Shown one piece after another: positions 11,666 through 22,745 of a stretch of 64,000 nucleotides of DNA. Position 1 is the stretch's first letter, and every line of letters starts with the position of its first letter. The notes beneath the pieces were generated by a model. That model was given only the letters and a program-made list of their open reading frames with translations. It searched no databases and was not told the origin of the DNA. The position numbers and the translations under genes are program-made. This DNA comes from Tillus elongatus (Eukaryota; Arthropoda; Insecta; Coleoptera; Cleridae), in contig OZ023267.1 of assembly GCA_964006375.1 (NCBI GenBank), positions 19,344,539-19,408,538 of the forward strand, written 5' to 3'.

Positions 11666-12310
11666 TTTATTTGCGTGATACTTTAGATTGGCTTCATGCC
11701 AGGGATATTATATTCAAAGTATACGTAACAATTAATTACAGAATTAGTAGAGTTGCCATTGAAACACATCCTGAGACTGTTTCGGTCCTATGTGACGTCT
11801 TATGTTTAAGTTTAAAGATAAAAGAAACTATATTTGACTCATTTTTATAGACTTGACTTCAATTCGTTTACATTTCTGCTATATTATGCGACAGCATAAT
11901 ATATCTCTGCTGTGCTAAAACTGGATTTGGGGCCGTTAGTAAAGCTACAAATATAGTGTATTTTAATAATTGATTGAATCCCCCAGTTAAATGACAATCA
12001 CTTGGCAAATTTTTAATTTCATGTCGTCTGTCATTTTCCATAATTGCGGCCGAGATTTCACGATTGTTGGTTCGTAGTATGTTTTCTGCCTGGTATATAT
12101 TTAGTTTGGTTACCGTTCATGTATGGTTTATACCTGTTGTATGAATCAATCTACGCTTGGCAGTTAACTACTGTGTCTGTCAGGCATGGGACTTTAACCA
12201 CTAAGTCGTGTCTTTAGGATTGTATTTTTAATTTGGAAAAAGCTCTAAATATTGTGCACCAAATTACTTAAAATTCACAACATAGGTTTATTTTGCACAT
12301 ACATACATAC

Positions 12311-12381
<71 letters not shown>

Positions 12382-13527
12382 TTTTAACGGACCTTGCTTT
12401 TGGCTTCTAGGGACCCAAATTCGCGCTCATCTGAAGAATTTTTTTCGTGACCTCTCTATTAGCCAATTCTTCTAAATGAAAATTCGCTAAAACTAAGGAA
12501 TGAAAAAAAAAACGAAATCAGCGCTATTGAGATTTTATATAAACGTTAATATCTTAGGTCCGTACTAAATACAGATGAAAATACTTCTCTGGTTTCACAA
12601 TTGCTTGCTTTCTTTTCTGTAACTAGTTTCGCCTTTTTATGGATCGTCAAATAGGAGAAAATTGAATTTATTCATACGCATTTATGACAACTATAAATAA
12701 AAATCCATTTCTACGTTAGGGTATTTTGATCAAACGATTTAAAAAAATGAGATATGACTATGTCCTTAAAATGTCTATGTAATGTATGTCAATCTTTAAC
12801 ATGAAAATAAAATCAACTTATAACAATTATAAATATAACAACAATTATAATAATAAAATGACTAATTCACAATAATTGTACCAAAAGAAGCAGGATCTAT
12901 ATAACGAACATACTGACATAACTCAACTCATGACATTATTACAACTATTTTAGCGAATTTTCATTAAGAAAAATTCGCTAGAGGTCACGATGAAAAGCTT
13001 TTGAAAAAATTTCTTCAGATGAGCGCGAATTTGGGTCCCTAGAACCCAAAACCAAGGTCCGTTAAAATGTTTATATTTATATACCAGGCAGAAAACATAC
13101 TGCCCGAACCAACAATCGTGAAAGATCGGTCGCAGTTATGGAAAATTAGACGACATAAAATTAAAAATTTACCAAGTGATTGTTATTTAACTGAGATTCA
13201 CTCAATTATTAAAATACACTATATTTGTAGTTTTATTAACGGCCCCAAACACAATTTTAGCGCAGCATAGATACATTATGCTGTCGCATAATATAGCAGA
13301 AATTCAAACAAAATCAAGCCAAGTCTCTATAAAAATGATTCTCAAATAGTTTACTTTATCTTTAAACTTAAACATAAAACGTCATATAAGACCGAAACAG
13401 TCGTGGTATGTGTTTCAATGATAATTCTACTAATTTTGTAATTAATTAATTCTATATACTTTGAATGTAATACCCCAAGCATGAAGCCGATCTAAAGTAT
13501 CACACAAATAAAACGTTAGTTGACGTG

Positions 13528-13602
13528 TGTCTAGATGGCGCAGGGGGCATCGCGCTTGCCTTCTAAGCAGAAGGTTACGCGATCGAATCCAGCTCGATGA
13601 AT
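13528..13602 (+). other. tRNA-Arg(TCT)-like pseudogene in right arm
   Basis: TAGATGGCGCAGGGGGCATC, CTTGCCTTCTAAGCAGAAGG and GCGATCGAATCC follow the D-arm, anticodon-arm and T-arm order of arginine tRNAs. The loop CTTCTAA would give anticodon TCT. Acceptor and T stems pair badly. It is either a tRNA-derived SINE head or a decayed tRNA captured by the palindrome. Confidence 0.55.
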
Positions 13603-14311
13603 GTATGTTTTTTTATTTTAGTTTGACATTTGGAGAAACAATAGTGCACAGATTTCGTACGTTTTGAACTAGATCTCATTTTTGTTTAAAACGCCTAAAT
13701 AAGTTTGTCACTTTTGAGTCTGAAATCATAATTTTGTTATTGTTGATATTGAAAAACCCGGTTTCATTAGGTTGACTAAAATGAAATCATATTGGCGATT
13801 AATAAGGAAATATAACTACTACGTTTATAATTTGGCAGATACTTTACTTTTCTAAATATGAATTAAGCTTCCTTCTGGAAATCTTCTGTATAACTTTAAT
13901 GAAATTTTTAATACAATTTTCTTTTAAGGAGACTTACACTATCTACACATATAGCAAATTTAGTTTTTTAGCTTCATAGAAAATTGAGTTTTGGGCATTT
14001 TCCTCAAAAGGAGTTAGAACGCAAGATTTTTTTGATAATAGAGAGATATCTATGGTAAAACACTCGAAAGAATTCTTCAAATATGCGCATACTAGGACCT
14101 CTAAATTCGATCTTCAAGGTCTGTGTAAGTTTAAAGTATTAATTTTATAAATATGCTGTATAATTATAGTGTACAATTCTTATGAAAATTCGCTACTATA
14201 ACGCACTTGCTGCGTGCTGAAATTTTATTTAATGTATTTAGATGTATTCTGTTTGATGTATTTAATTAGTAAAAAGAGTTTCCAGAAAAAGTAATTTATC
14301 AAATTACTTTT

Positions 14312-14384
14312 TTTTTCTCCCTCAGGGCTCGTCCGCGGCCTGGCCGCCCCGATAGCACTGCAACCTTTGGTTTATTGTGCATAT
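14312..14384 (-). mobile_element. Ultra-short LINE-D insertion
   Basis: About 70 bp of LINE-D 3' end: an oligo-T, then CTCCCTCAGGGCTCG, GCGGCCTGGCCGCCCCGATA and TTTATTGTGCA. It is bounded by a near-perfect direct repeat, TATCAAATTACTT on the left and TATCAAATCACTT on the right. Only the last few dozen bases of the LINE were reverse-transcribed. Confidence 0.8.
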
Positions 14385-14435
14385 CAAATCACTTTACGTA
14401 TCTAAAACAAGGCAGTTGTTTTCGTGTTTGCGAAT

Positions 14436-14800
14436 TTTTGTTTCTAAACCTCAAAAAAGTCAAGTTTGCATTTGCCATTACAAAAATGTAGTGGCTCTGT
14501 GCGGTTTTTTGCCGTGTGCCTATGTCGAGTATCGATAATATGTTTTGCAAATGTAGATTTGTCAGCGTGGTTATTTATAAGCGCAGAGATATGTTCTTTG
14601 TGTCTGATATTAAAACTCCTAAAACTTTGGCCATTGACAGCGTTACAATATGTACGAGCTAATTTATAAATTGCAGCTTTTGTCAAAAAACATTATTTTT
14701 CATTCTCGTCAAAAAAATCGGGCGGTGTGTTGTAAAATTTAAAGGCAACCTTTATATTTGTACTGTCGTTTAAAATTTTTGAAATGTTTTCTGAAATGGT
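14436..14800 (-). pseudogene. Penelope-like element GIY-YIG endonuclease fragment
   Basis: Minus-strand frames read STNIKVAFKFYNT, then AAIYKLARTYCNAVNGQSFR, SFNIRHKEHISALINNH, STFAKHIIDTRHRH and LHFCNGKCKLDFFE. This is the order of the C-terminal GIY-YIG nuclease of Penelope-like retroelements, where IYKLxC, the xYIGQTxRSF-like loop, RxxEHxxA and STFAxHIxxxxH are conserved. The YIG tyrosine region is replaced by AVNGQ, and a stop plus a frameshift separate the two blocks. The RT domain is absent. It is truncated on the right by a fold-back repeat. Confidence 0.8.
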
Positions 14801-14907
14801 TACAAATTAAGTCATCAAGACATATTTGTTTTCTTTTTTGTCTATAATATTTGGATACATTAAATAAAGTGCTAATTTCTAATCTTTTCCGTCTATTATC
14901 AACGATT

Positions 14908-15425
14908 TGCTGATAAGTACAATTTGGAGAACCCAATTCATCACAATATACCTACTTTTCAGACTTGACGATCGTTTCGCTAACAAAGTTAGCGTCATCA
15001 GAGTAATAAATATCCATTTTTTCTTTTTTCTTTAAAGCCGGTCTATTTTTGCGACTATGGACAATCACCGACGCCAGGAAGCAGTCTCACCTCACTCTCC
15101 CGGGAATTTTGCTGAACCCCTGCCTTTCTGTAAGGAGGGTAGCGATCTTTAACTTGCCCAACATCGGATGGTCACGCGGCGGACTGCTTTACGCCCCCTC
15201 CGAAAGGCGGAACGTACAGACATTCAGCTTGCACAAATACAATGCCACAACCTTGGTTGATGTTAATGTTACAGTATGTACTGAAAAAGTGAAAGGAGAA
15301 CCCTGGGATCGAACCCACTACACTGCGGTTCAGTGGCACACGTTGTTACCACTCAACCACCGAGGCTCTAATAAATATTAACCTTTATGCATTCCTATGA
15401 TGCTAACTTTGTTAGCTACATCTCC
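14908..15425. repeat. Fold-back repeat interrupted by a SINE-like body
   Basis: The left arm at 14908-15003 (CTGATAAGTAC, TTTGGAGAACCCAATTCATC, GACGATCGTTTCGCTAAC) and a short right arm at 15395-15422 (GATGCTAACTTTGTTAGC) belong to the FB family seen at 17108 and 42963. Between them sits a tRNA-headed segment annotated separately. Confidence 0.6.
15035..15366 (-). mobile_element. tRNA-headed SINE-like element
   Basis: Read on minus, the segment begins near 15366 with GAGCCTCGGTGGTTGAGTGG (A-box-like) and continues through GTGGGTTCGATCCCAGGG (B-box-like, about 15303-15320). A roughly 240-bp body follows. The body shares blocks with 56950-57120: CCTTTCTGTRAxGAG, GTCCAACATCGxATGG-like and GTCTATTT-GxGAC. 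No clear poly-A tail or target duplication was found. Confidence 0.55.
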
Positions 15426-16252
15426 GACAAAAGTCTTGAATCCATAACTAGGTTTTTATTCCTTTCAGTGATTAATAATTTACCATAATATTTTTGTTAT
15501 ATAAACATTATACATAATCTATTATACTAAAAAAAACATTAAACAATACTAAAACTAAAGCAGACAGCCAAGGTTACAGCCCTAAATAATATATTCAGAA
15601 TATAGGGTTTTACTGCCATCTACCGCTAATATCCTAAACTATATCATCGTTCTACCGTCATAGTCAATAACTAGTGTTTGCACGTATTTCAAGAGATTAT
15701 TTATTGATTGATTAAGATAACTCAAACAAATTACAATGACAAAGTTACCTTCCAATGCATTTTAAAACGATTTTATTAAAGAAAAAATTACTTTGAAAGT
15801 TGAACGTCCATAATAAGCAGCAATATATAAAATGTCTCTGATGGAAACATAGCATGTAAATAAGTGTTTTTAATTAGAAAACGGTTTTATAATATATGTA
15901 GCAGTGCTATCTACTGTTGTAAAATGAAGCTACTCTATAACTGTAGGTTAGTCAATAAGCAAACTAAATTGTCAGTATTTTCTGTTCCTGAATTTCTAGT
16001 TATTTTAAATTTCAGAATGAACTATTGGTGTCCTTGACAATGGCAATATAGACAATATTACCATTTCTCTATGAGTAATAATGTAAACAAATAATAATCA
16101 ATAATCAGGTACACATTACACGTATGACACATGTCAAAATACAGAAACGTGCAAAACAATTTGACAGTTGATGTCATCTACGATCTAAATAAATACCAGT
16201 TACCTTTAAGTTCAAAACGCTTGTGATTAAAAAATAAAAATATTATTTTATC
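15426..16252 (+). promoter_or_regulatory. Upstream region and 5' UTR of the AMPK beta gene
   Basis: AT-rich non-coding sequence precedes the start codon. No CpG-rich patch or clear TATA box was identified. The transcription start is likely within the last few hundred bases, but I cannot place it. The start context is ATCATGG. Confidence 0.4.
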
Positions 16253-16924
16253 ATGGGAAATGCAGGAAGTGGTGCTGCGCCTCGTGAGCGTCAGAAATCA
16301 AGTGATACAGTTCCATCATCACCCTGTAAGGAGGGACAGGCATTTGTATTCGATAAAAAACCTGAAACCAAGTTGATCTATCAAAGTTCTCAAGACGAGG
16401 ACGAACCATACTACACGAAACCCGTAGCTCAGAATGTGAATCTGGATGCTCCTAGACAAAGAGCAAGTACAGTTTCTGAAGGGACCAAACAAAGTACAAG
16501 TGACAAAACACCAACTGTCTTCCGCTGGGAAGGCGGTGGTAAAGATGTATATATAAGTGGTACCTTTACAGATTGGAAGACCCTACCTATGGTGAAAAGT
16601 CACGGTGATTTTGTCACGATCATTGACTTGCCAGAAGGTGAACATGAATATAAGTTTTATGTGGATGGAGAATGGAAAAATGACCCTGGTAATAAGACAG
16701 TGGAGGACGATACTGGTAACAAGAATAACCTTGTCACCGTTAAGCAGTCTGACTTCGAGGTCTTCCAGGCATTAGCAAAAGATAGTGAGAATTCTACATC
16801 AGATGCTCAAAAGGAATTCTCTCAGGAAATACCAGTGAACAAGCCTTGGGAAAAGGTTGCAGGACCACCTATATTGCCACCGCACTTGCTGCAAGTCATC
16901 TTGAACAAAGATACTCCATTATCG
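16253..16924 (+). CDS. alc: AMP-activated protein kinase beta subunit, coding exon 1 (aa 1-224)
   Basis: This encodes the regulatory and scaffold beta subunit of AMPK, which binds the alpha kinase and gamma nucleotide sensor and tethers glycogen. The N-terminus MGNAGSG is the N-myristoylation signal (Gly2). A glycogen-binding CBM48 domain spans about residues 87-165: PTVFRWEGGGKDVYISGTF, then LPEGEHEYKFYVDGEW. Trp108 and Trp141 match the two sugar-binding tryptophans of the mammalian protein, and Ser116 in VKSHGDF matches the mammalian autophosphorylation site Ser108. The alpha/gamma-binding domain begins near NKPWEKVAGPP (about 196). The exon ends at Ser224 followed by GTAAAA. The next exon restores the conserved SCEPTLLPEPNH junction, so the frame that runs on to 16939 is intronic. 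No break is seen, and this is a functional host gene. Confidence 0.97.
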
Positions 16925-17107
16925 GTAAAAATAAATTAATTTTATATTTTATGCTTTAGGGTTTAATGATTTGAACGTATATATGTATATTTTCTTAATG
17001 TTAGAAAATTAGGCTGAAGTACTGAAAAAGTGCATTACTACCATTTTTATCAGTTGCATTAAATTAATCTGCCACAGATGTAGGACACTAAATAAAGATT
17101 GGAACCT

Positions 17108-17345
17108 GTGATGAGCACTGATAAGTACACTTGGAGAAACCCAATTCATCACAACACATTTTTTGAAGACCTGACCATCATTTCACTAACAAGGTTAGCA
17201 TCATCAGAGGGTGAAGTATTTTAATTATCTGTACTTATTAATCTAGAATATTTTATCCTCTGATGATACTAACTTTTTTAGTAAAACGATTATCAGGTCT
17301 TTAAAAATGTGTTGTGGTAAATTTGGTTTCTCCAAGTGTACTTAC
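17108..17345. repeat. Fold-back (FB) repeat with about 100-bp inverted arms
   Basis: The left arm CTGATAAGTACACTTGGAG ... CATCATTTCACTAACAAGG ... CATCAGAGG is the inverted copy of CCTCTGATGATACTAAC ... GTAAAACGATTATCAGG ... CTCCAAGTGTACTTACCAG. The arms are separated by about 45 bp. Related copies lie at 1-60, 14908-15422 and 42963-43165. No coding capacity is seen. It behaves like a MITE of fold-back type. Confidence 0.85.
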
Positions 17346-17455
17346 CAGATGTAGGAGTGGAATTTTGAGTAAATCAACCATGAGATTCTTTTGCTGAAAT
17401 TGAATCTCGTAGAAATTTTGGGCAGCTTATTAATACCTACTACTGCAGTTTTACC

Positions 17456-17704
17456 TTGAAAACAGAAAGCTTCATGTTGAAATCAAGGGTCACAGCTCTG
17501 AGTCAGTTAATGTGTATTCTGGAGTTTCTCAGAAATGTCATGTGTGTCTTTTGTTTGTATTTTGGAGTTTCTCAGGGATGTCATCTGAGTCTTTTGTTGT
17601 TTACTATTTATATTTATGATTTGGCTAGGTGTCTGGGTGTCCCTTGTCTTTTATATGCAGACAATGCCTGTCTTTTGAACTGTGCTCTGGCATCGGTGAC
17701 ATAA
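17456..17704 (+). pseudogene. LINE-C reverse transcriptase scrap
   Basis: FGVSQGCHLSLLLFTIYIYD and CLLYADNACLL resemble the RT motifs GVPQGS-LGPLLF-IYIND and YADD, with the second catalytic Asp changed to Asn. About 80 residues survive. A related scrap occurs at 22655-22745, on the other side of LINE-B. The rest of the element is missing. Confidence 0.65.
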
Positions 17705-18247
17705 ATAAATAATAAATAAATATCGCCTTTATTAACTAAATTATTATTCGTATTACAACCCCACAACCACCATCAGGAAACAGGGAAGTCTAGCAGAGCT
17801 ATTCACACTCAACCCCAACCGTCAGTGGAAACAGGGCACATTACACGCACCTGTGAATCTTCTGCAAATAAAAACAAAAAATAAAATTAACAAGTAAATC
17901 TGAAGAAAATTTCTAAATTGAAAATTGTCTAAATTTTTGAGGAGTCCCAACTAAAGGCCAAAACTTAAAGTAGGAATGTAACCACCCAAAACACCCCAGC
18001 ATCGATGCACACCACACGGAAACCAACCTCGACCTATTGGTTGTTGAGCAAAAACAATTTTAATTTACACTGAAATTTGTTAATATTGAACATTTTCTAA
18101 TCTTGAGGTAGTCGATTATACAAAGAATTAGATTGATACAAAAAGCTATGAGTAAACATGGCTGTCTGATGATGTGGTAAAACAAAATTTTCATTAAATC
18201 TAGTTGATTTAGAGAGAATGCGTTTATGAGGTCTAAACTTTTGTCTG

Positions 18248-19030
18248 AGAGATGAAGGTGTGTTTTTTTTCCATTAACACACCACGGGGGCTTACAGCCT
18301 AAATACTATCCTACCGTGGGTGTTGACAAGGAGTAAAGAGGCAGCTTGTTAATTTTGGACTTGAAGGTTTGGAGGTTCGGGGGAGAAGGAAAAATATGTG
18401 CCAGCAAGGAATTCCACAACTTGGAAGTCATCAGGACAAAAGAGCGGGCATAACAAGATGTTCTATGTCTGGTGACCTGGACAGTAAAAGGGTGCATTCG
18501 CTTTGTTCCCCTGGTAGATCTGTTGGGGGCAGCAAGTGGAGGAAAGCTCATCTGAGCAGTGCCCGTCCAGATATCTATAAAAGAGAGAGAGGTCACCAAC
18601 GGCACGTCAGTGGGCAAGGGATGGCAGCCTTTGGGTGAGGGCAGGGTCACCGATGAGACGTATAGCTCTCTTTTGAATGGAGTCCAGGATAGCGAGTGTA
18701 GAAGCGGCAGCGGCACCCCAGATATGGGAGCAGTATTCGAGGTTTGGCCTTATTTGTGGAGTATATAAGGTAGAGAGATTAGCTGGTGAAAAGTATTTGC
18801 GAGCTCGGAAGAGGAAACCTAATTTCTTAGCAATTGATGCCGCTTCTGCAATTGATGTGACATGTTGGTGCCAATTAAGATTTCGATCCACAGAAATGCC
18901 AACAAGGGAAAAGGACTCATTACTTTGAATAACTTGGTTGTTCATTGTGATAGGTCTAGGGCTGGTGTATCTCTTGTGAGAAAGAAAGCAAGACTTAGTT
19001 TTGGTGGGGTTGAATTGTACAAGATTAAGA
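18248..19030 (-). mobile_element. LINE-A insertion nested in LINE-B
   Basis: The 3' tail (ACACCACGGGGGCTTACAGCC on +, preceded by an oligo-T) and RT C-terminal sequences (VGISVDRNLNWHQHV, RPNLEYCSHIWGAAAAST) match the other LINE-A copies. LINE-B coding sequence stops at about 19035 and resumes at 18245 in the same strand, so LINE-A landed inside it. A small duplicated insert (AIDAAS) in the middle distinguishes this copy. Confidence 0.85.
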
Positions 19031-20709
19031 GACATCCGTCCTCTTGTATTTTATATGTAATTGGATCATGCTTTCTGGTTCATTATATTAAACGGTAGCA
19101 GCTTTTTTTGTACTTTTTGCACTCTATCCTTATTAAATTGGGTAAGACAAGAATCATAAATGAAATCACAAAAGTTGAAGTGTGACAAGACAAGAGACTC
19201 ACCAAACAACTTTATCGCTTTCTGGTCTAGTAAGAATCTGTTACAATATAGAAGCCTCAGACCAGAGTATGTTCCCCCAAGTATGAGCTTTAGATGATCA
19301 AACCTCAAATCACTATCAACAATAAGTCCCAGATTTCTAGCCTTGTTCGTGAAACGAACTAGAACATTGTCAATATGAATTTTAAAATTTTCGATAATGA
19401 ATTGTTTGCTCTTTCTATTTGCAAAATACATGAGTTGAAATTTGCTCGGATTTAACATCCACTTATGTTTTAAGGACTGATCTCAAACTGCTACTAGATC
19501 TTCATTAATGTATTGACAAGCTTGTAAGTAGTCTTCTTTTGGAAAGTGATAATATAACTGAGTATCGTCCGCGTAGGCTTGTGTTTTTTACTAACTCAAT
19601 ATTTCAGAAGTATATATTATAAAAAGCAGAGGCCCCAAAGTTGATCCCTGAGGTATTCCAGAGAGGACATCTGTATAGGTGGAAATACTGTTATTAACTA
19701 CAATTTGCATTTTTCTATTAGCCAAACCTGATTCGACCAGCAACCTTGATGACTCATCAAAACCATCATATCTAAGTTTGACACAGACTAATTGGTGATT
19801 TATGGTATCGAAGGCCTTAGAGTAGTCAAGTAAAACAAGCACACTAATCAGTCCAGCATCATTAGCCTCCATAATGTCACTAGTGACATTAGCCAAAGCA
19901 GTGCTCACACCATATCCCCTCCTGAAGCCACATTGTGCATCGGGAAGCAAATTCTTATCATTAAAATAACCAATTATTTGATTATATATAATGCTCTCAA
20001 AAATTTTAGGCAAAATACTAATGATACTGAGGTCCGAGAATTCTTTAGGGTCATTTTGCTTAGGCAGTGGCATTCCGTTAGCAATCTTCCACAACAGAGG
20101 AAAGTACTTCCTTTCTATACAAGAGTTTATAATATGAACAATAAATTTATTGATAAAAGGATTGCAATACCTAAGCATAGCGCAAGAAATGTTATCAGCC
20201 CCAGTAGCGTTAGTTTTGATACTGTTAAGTATCCTGTCAACCTCTTCTTCACTAGTAAGTGTAAACACAAATGAGTTTGCTTCACAAATATTATTTTAAC
20301 TATAAAACTCTATCAAGTTGTCACAATTATTGTTCACATTTTGAGAAAAGGGAGGAAAATAATCAGCTATTTTTTGTGGGTCAGAAAGGTGAGATGGCAG
20401 TCACTCAGAAGGAGAGCTGTGAACGTTCAAATCTTTCAGTGCCTGCCAAGATTTATGTGCATTATTCCGCAACTCCACTGACCATAGATAGCCCCTCTTG
20501 TCATTTCTAACCATCATAAGGGTATAATTACGAAGGGCTTTATAGGCTTCCCAGTCTGCATTTATACGTGTTAATTTAAACTTCTGTAAGGCATCATTCC
20601 TCTGCTTCATTAACAGCTTGAGATTATCTGTTAGCCATGGAGCAGGGGGCTTCGTCCCTCTCCTCTCCAAAATTGGTGCATGTTTGTCAAACAGACTCAA
20701 AATGAATGC

Positions 20710-20962
20710 TGAGTAAGTGGAGGACGTGCCGCCACCTAGTTGCGGAACCAAGTAGTATGCTGTCACGCCAGCTCCAAATAACACAAAGTGTTAAAAAATA
20801 GAGACTGGATACAGCTAACTAACAATTTAGAAAATTGTCAGCCCTGGCCCATTTCTACCCTAATATAGGGACAAAGTATGTAAGACTCGATGCATTTTCG
20901 CAACAATTAGAACCGTAGACCGGTCTACGGTTCTAATTTTTGCGAAAATGCATCGAGTCTTA
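20710..20962. mobile_element. 253-bp insert with 12-bp target duplication and palindrome
   Basis: The insert splits the LINE-B endonuclease/RT linker. CAAAATGAATGC flanks it at 20698-20709 and 20963-20974, and the residues AFIL are duplicated on either side. Its proximal part (20735-20875) is repeated at 44095-44237. Its distal part is a hairpin of about 40 bp per arm (20879-20962): GTAAGACTCGATGCATTTTC ... ACCGTAGAC facing its complement. There is no poly-A and no obvious terminal inverted repeat. The element class is unknown to me. Confidence 0.8.
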
Positions 20963-22654
20963 CAAAATGAATGCATTAAAAATGTACAGCTTGTTGTCAA
21001 TGTCAATCTCTCGTATCAAATTACGCCAAGGTAACTGATGCATGTCACGTAAAAAATTAATTAAAGTGAAATTTTTAAAGCTACGGAATTTAACGAGTTT
21101 TGGTTTCATTTTCTTGACTTCTATCTTCAGTGTGACAGAAACCATACAATGATCTGAAATACTGTCTGCATTTAATGCTCCAACATTCTGTATAAAGTCA
21201 GCATTAGTAAATAATATGGGATCCACAAGTGTACAGGTTGTCTTTGTCACCCTTGTAGGTTCACTCAAATACTGTTTTAAGCCATATGTTTCAAAACAAG
21301 AGACAAGAGGGTTATCCAGATTAAAGAAACATACATTCATGTCGCCCAGACATCACTAATAAAAGTACCTAGATGAGAATTTTGTGGTCTATAAAAGTTA
21401 GCCACAATGATGATCTTCCTACCCTGTTTGATTTTAACTAAAATAAACTCTGTCTGCTCATTTACTGGTTCATCAAAAATAACTTCTTGAAAAGAAATTG
21501 AGTTTCTAATATACACTGCATACATCTTTGCCAGACCAGGCGTACCTTCTTCAAGTTTAAAATTTGATGAAAAGTGTTAGGAGAACATTCACATATAATG
21601 GTTTTTGTTCCATTCTTATTACTGTGAACATAAGTTACCTTAATTTCACCCATCAAATTATTCTGTTCCTTTAAGCAGTCTTCAATTTCTTCCTGAGTCG
21701 TGTCTTGGGTCACATTTACAATCCTAATTCTTGGCTGTCTCAACTTACTCAGCTCAACATTGTAACTATCTCCTAATCTATTGTCTGTCACCTGTTTTAG
21801 TGTTGCAACTTCTTCCTTTGATTGACACTTGATCACTACATTACCAGTCATTGTTGACTTCATATTACTAACACCAATCTTGAGCTCTGCAGGTTTAATT
21901 TTCGGACTAATATCCTTTTTAGTCTGGTCAGTTGATTGCTGATGCTTTGGTTTAACAATTATGGCTGGAACATTGGCCTTCACAGATCCAGAAACAGAAA
22001 CCGGCTGCTGAACTGCCCTAGCATAAGACAGTTTATTTACATTCTCGAAACTTTCAATATTCTCCCTCAGTAAAGAGATTATAATTTGCTGATCATTTAC
22101 TATTTTTTTCCTTATCAGCAACTGTATTCTGCAAAAGCTCCAACAACTCAAAATTTCTGGAACTTCAATGTCCTCCTGAGAAGAGGAATACATCTCAGCT
22201 TTGCATTCAATACATATTAGGTTTTTACATGCGTCACATGTAAAAACTGTAGGGCTTTTACCATCTTTCAAAGGCTGTTTAATAATTTTGCAAAGTGAAC
22301 ATTCCATTCTGCATCACTTTATGTGCCAACATCAAAACCCTTTTAATTCTGCAGTACTGTTCTTAATATTCAGTTATCAGCAAGGCCCACTAAGATAAGA
22401 GCCACGGGTTTCTTATCTCCCTCTTTTTCACTAGTTTTCACTTCCAATTTAAAAAGCATTTACTAGCTCCGACACTATCTCCAATTCAACAAAACATGTC
22501 AGATACCACAGAAAGCACTATAGCAAACAAGATCTTCAAAACTTCAAAATTTTTACACCACTTTTTCCCACCTAAAACACACAGTTTATGGGAGCTTTTA
22601 ATTTTACTACAAACGTATTATATTCCTTATCAATCAATTCTGACTAAGCTAACG

Positions 22655-22745
22655 TTTAAGAAAGTTAATGTGTATTGTGGAGTTTCTCAGGGGTCCCATC
22701 TGAGTCCTCTGTTGTTTGATATTTATATTTATGATTTTAGCTAGC
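22655..22745 (+). pseudogene. LINE-C reverse transcriptase scrap
   Basis: VNVYCGVSQGSHLSPLLFDI is followed by YIYDFS and a stop, matching the RT motif that precedes YADD. It corresponds to the scrap at 17510-17640. Only about 30 residues remain. Confidence 0.6.

Larger units (their letters stand above)
10946..14231. mobile_element. 3.3 kb palindromic element with HTA-type ends
   Basis: The left arm (about 10946-12100) is the approximate reverse complement of the right arm (about 13078-14231), each about 1.15 kb. Aligned marker pairs include the HTA terminal hairpin (10963-10980 and 14198-14215), GTACACTAAAATTATA and its complement, the tRNA-like segment, TATATTATGCGACAGCATAATA, and GTATGTTTTCTGCC/GGCAGAAAACATAC. 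The spacer itself contains two inverted HTA 5' segments (12378-12485 and 12950-13070) and a (TA)n tract at 12313-12378. No transposase is present, so it must be non-autonomous if mobile. The arms differ at many positions, so it is not fresh. Confidence 0.85.
17705..22430 (-). pseudogene. LINE-B, CR1/Jockey-like element with ORF1 and EN-RT
   Basis: This antisense element lies in the AMPK beta intron. ORF1 (22307-21540) has a PHD/RING-like cysteine region (CSLCKI, CDACKNLICIECKAEM) and an RRM-like part (PRIRIVNVTQDTTQEEIEDC). It joins abruptly to the endonuclease at about 21535, so the ORF1 end and the EN start are deleted. EN remnants include IIVANFYRPQNSHLG and SISDHCMVSVTL (catalytic SDH). 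RT (20268-19560) has DNISCAMLRYCNP, AFDTINHQLV, SGIPQGSTLGPLLF and AYADDTQLYYHFP. The C-terminal tail resumes at 18245 (FRPHKRILSKSTRFNENF) after a nested LINE-A. The 3' terminus near 17705 is a TAAATAAATAATAAATAAAT run on the + strand (the complement of ATTTATTTATTATTTATTTA). It carries several stops, two nested insertions and no intact ORF2. Confidence 0.88.

Noticed and set aside
13067..13270. 67-residue open frame in the palindrome
   Set aside because: No family resemblance, and the same sequence is present inverted in the other arm with stops; treated as chance.
13528..13602. Functional tRNA-Arg gene
   Set aside because: Acceptor and T-stem pairing is poor, no clean acceptor or terminator is seen, and a diverged inverted copy exists.
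16925..16939. Extension VKIN at the end of the AMPK beta frame as the true C-terminus
   Set aside because: The conserved C-terminal exon at 22910-23056 restores the family sequence across a phase 0 junction. VKIN is donor read-through.
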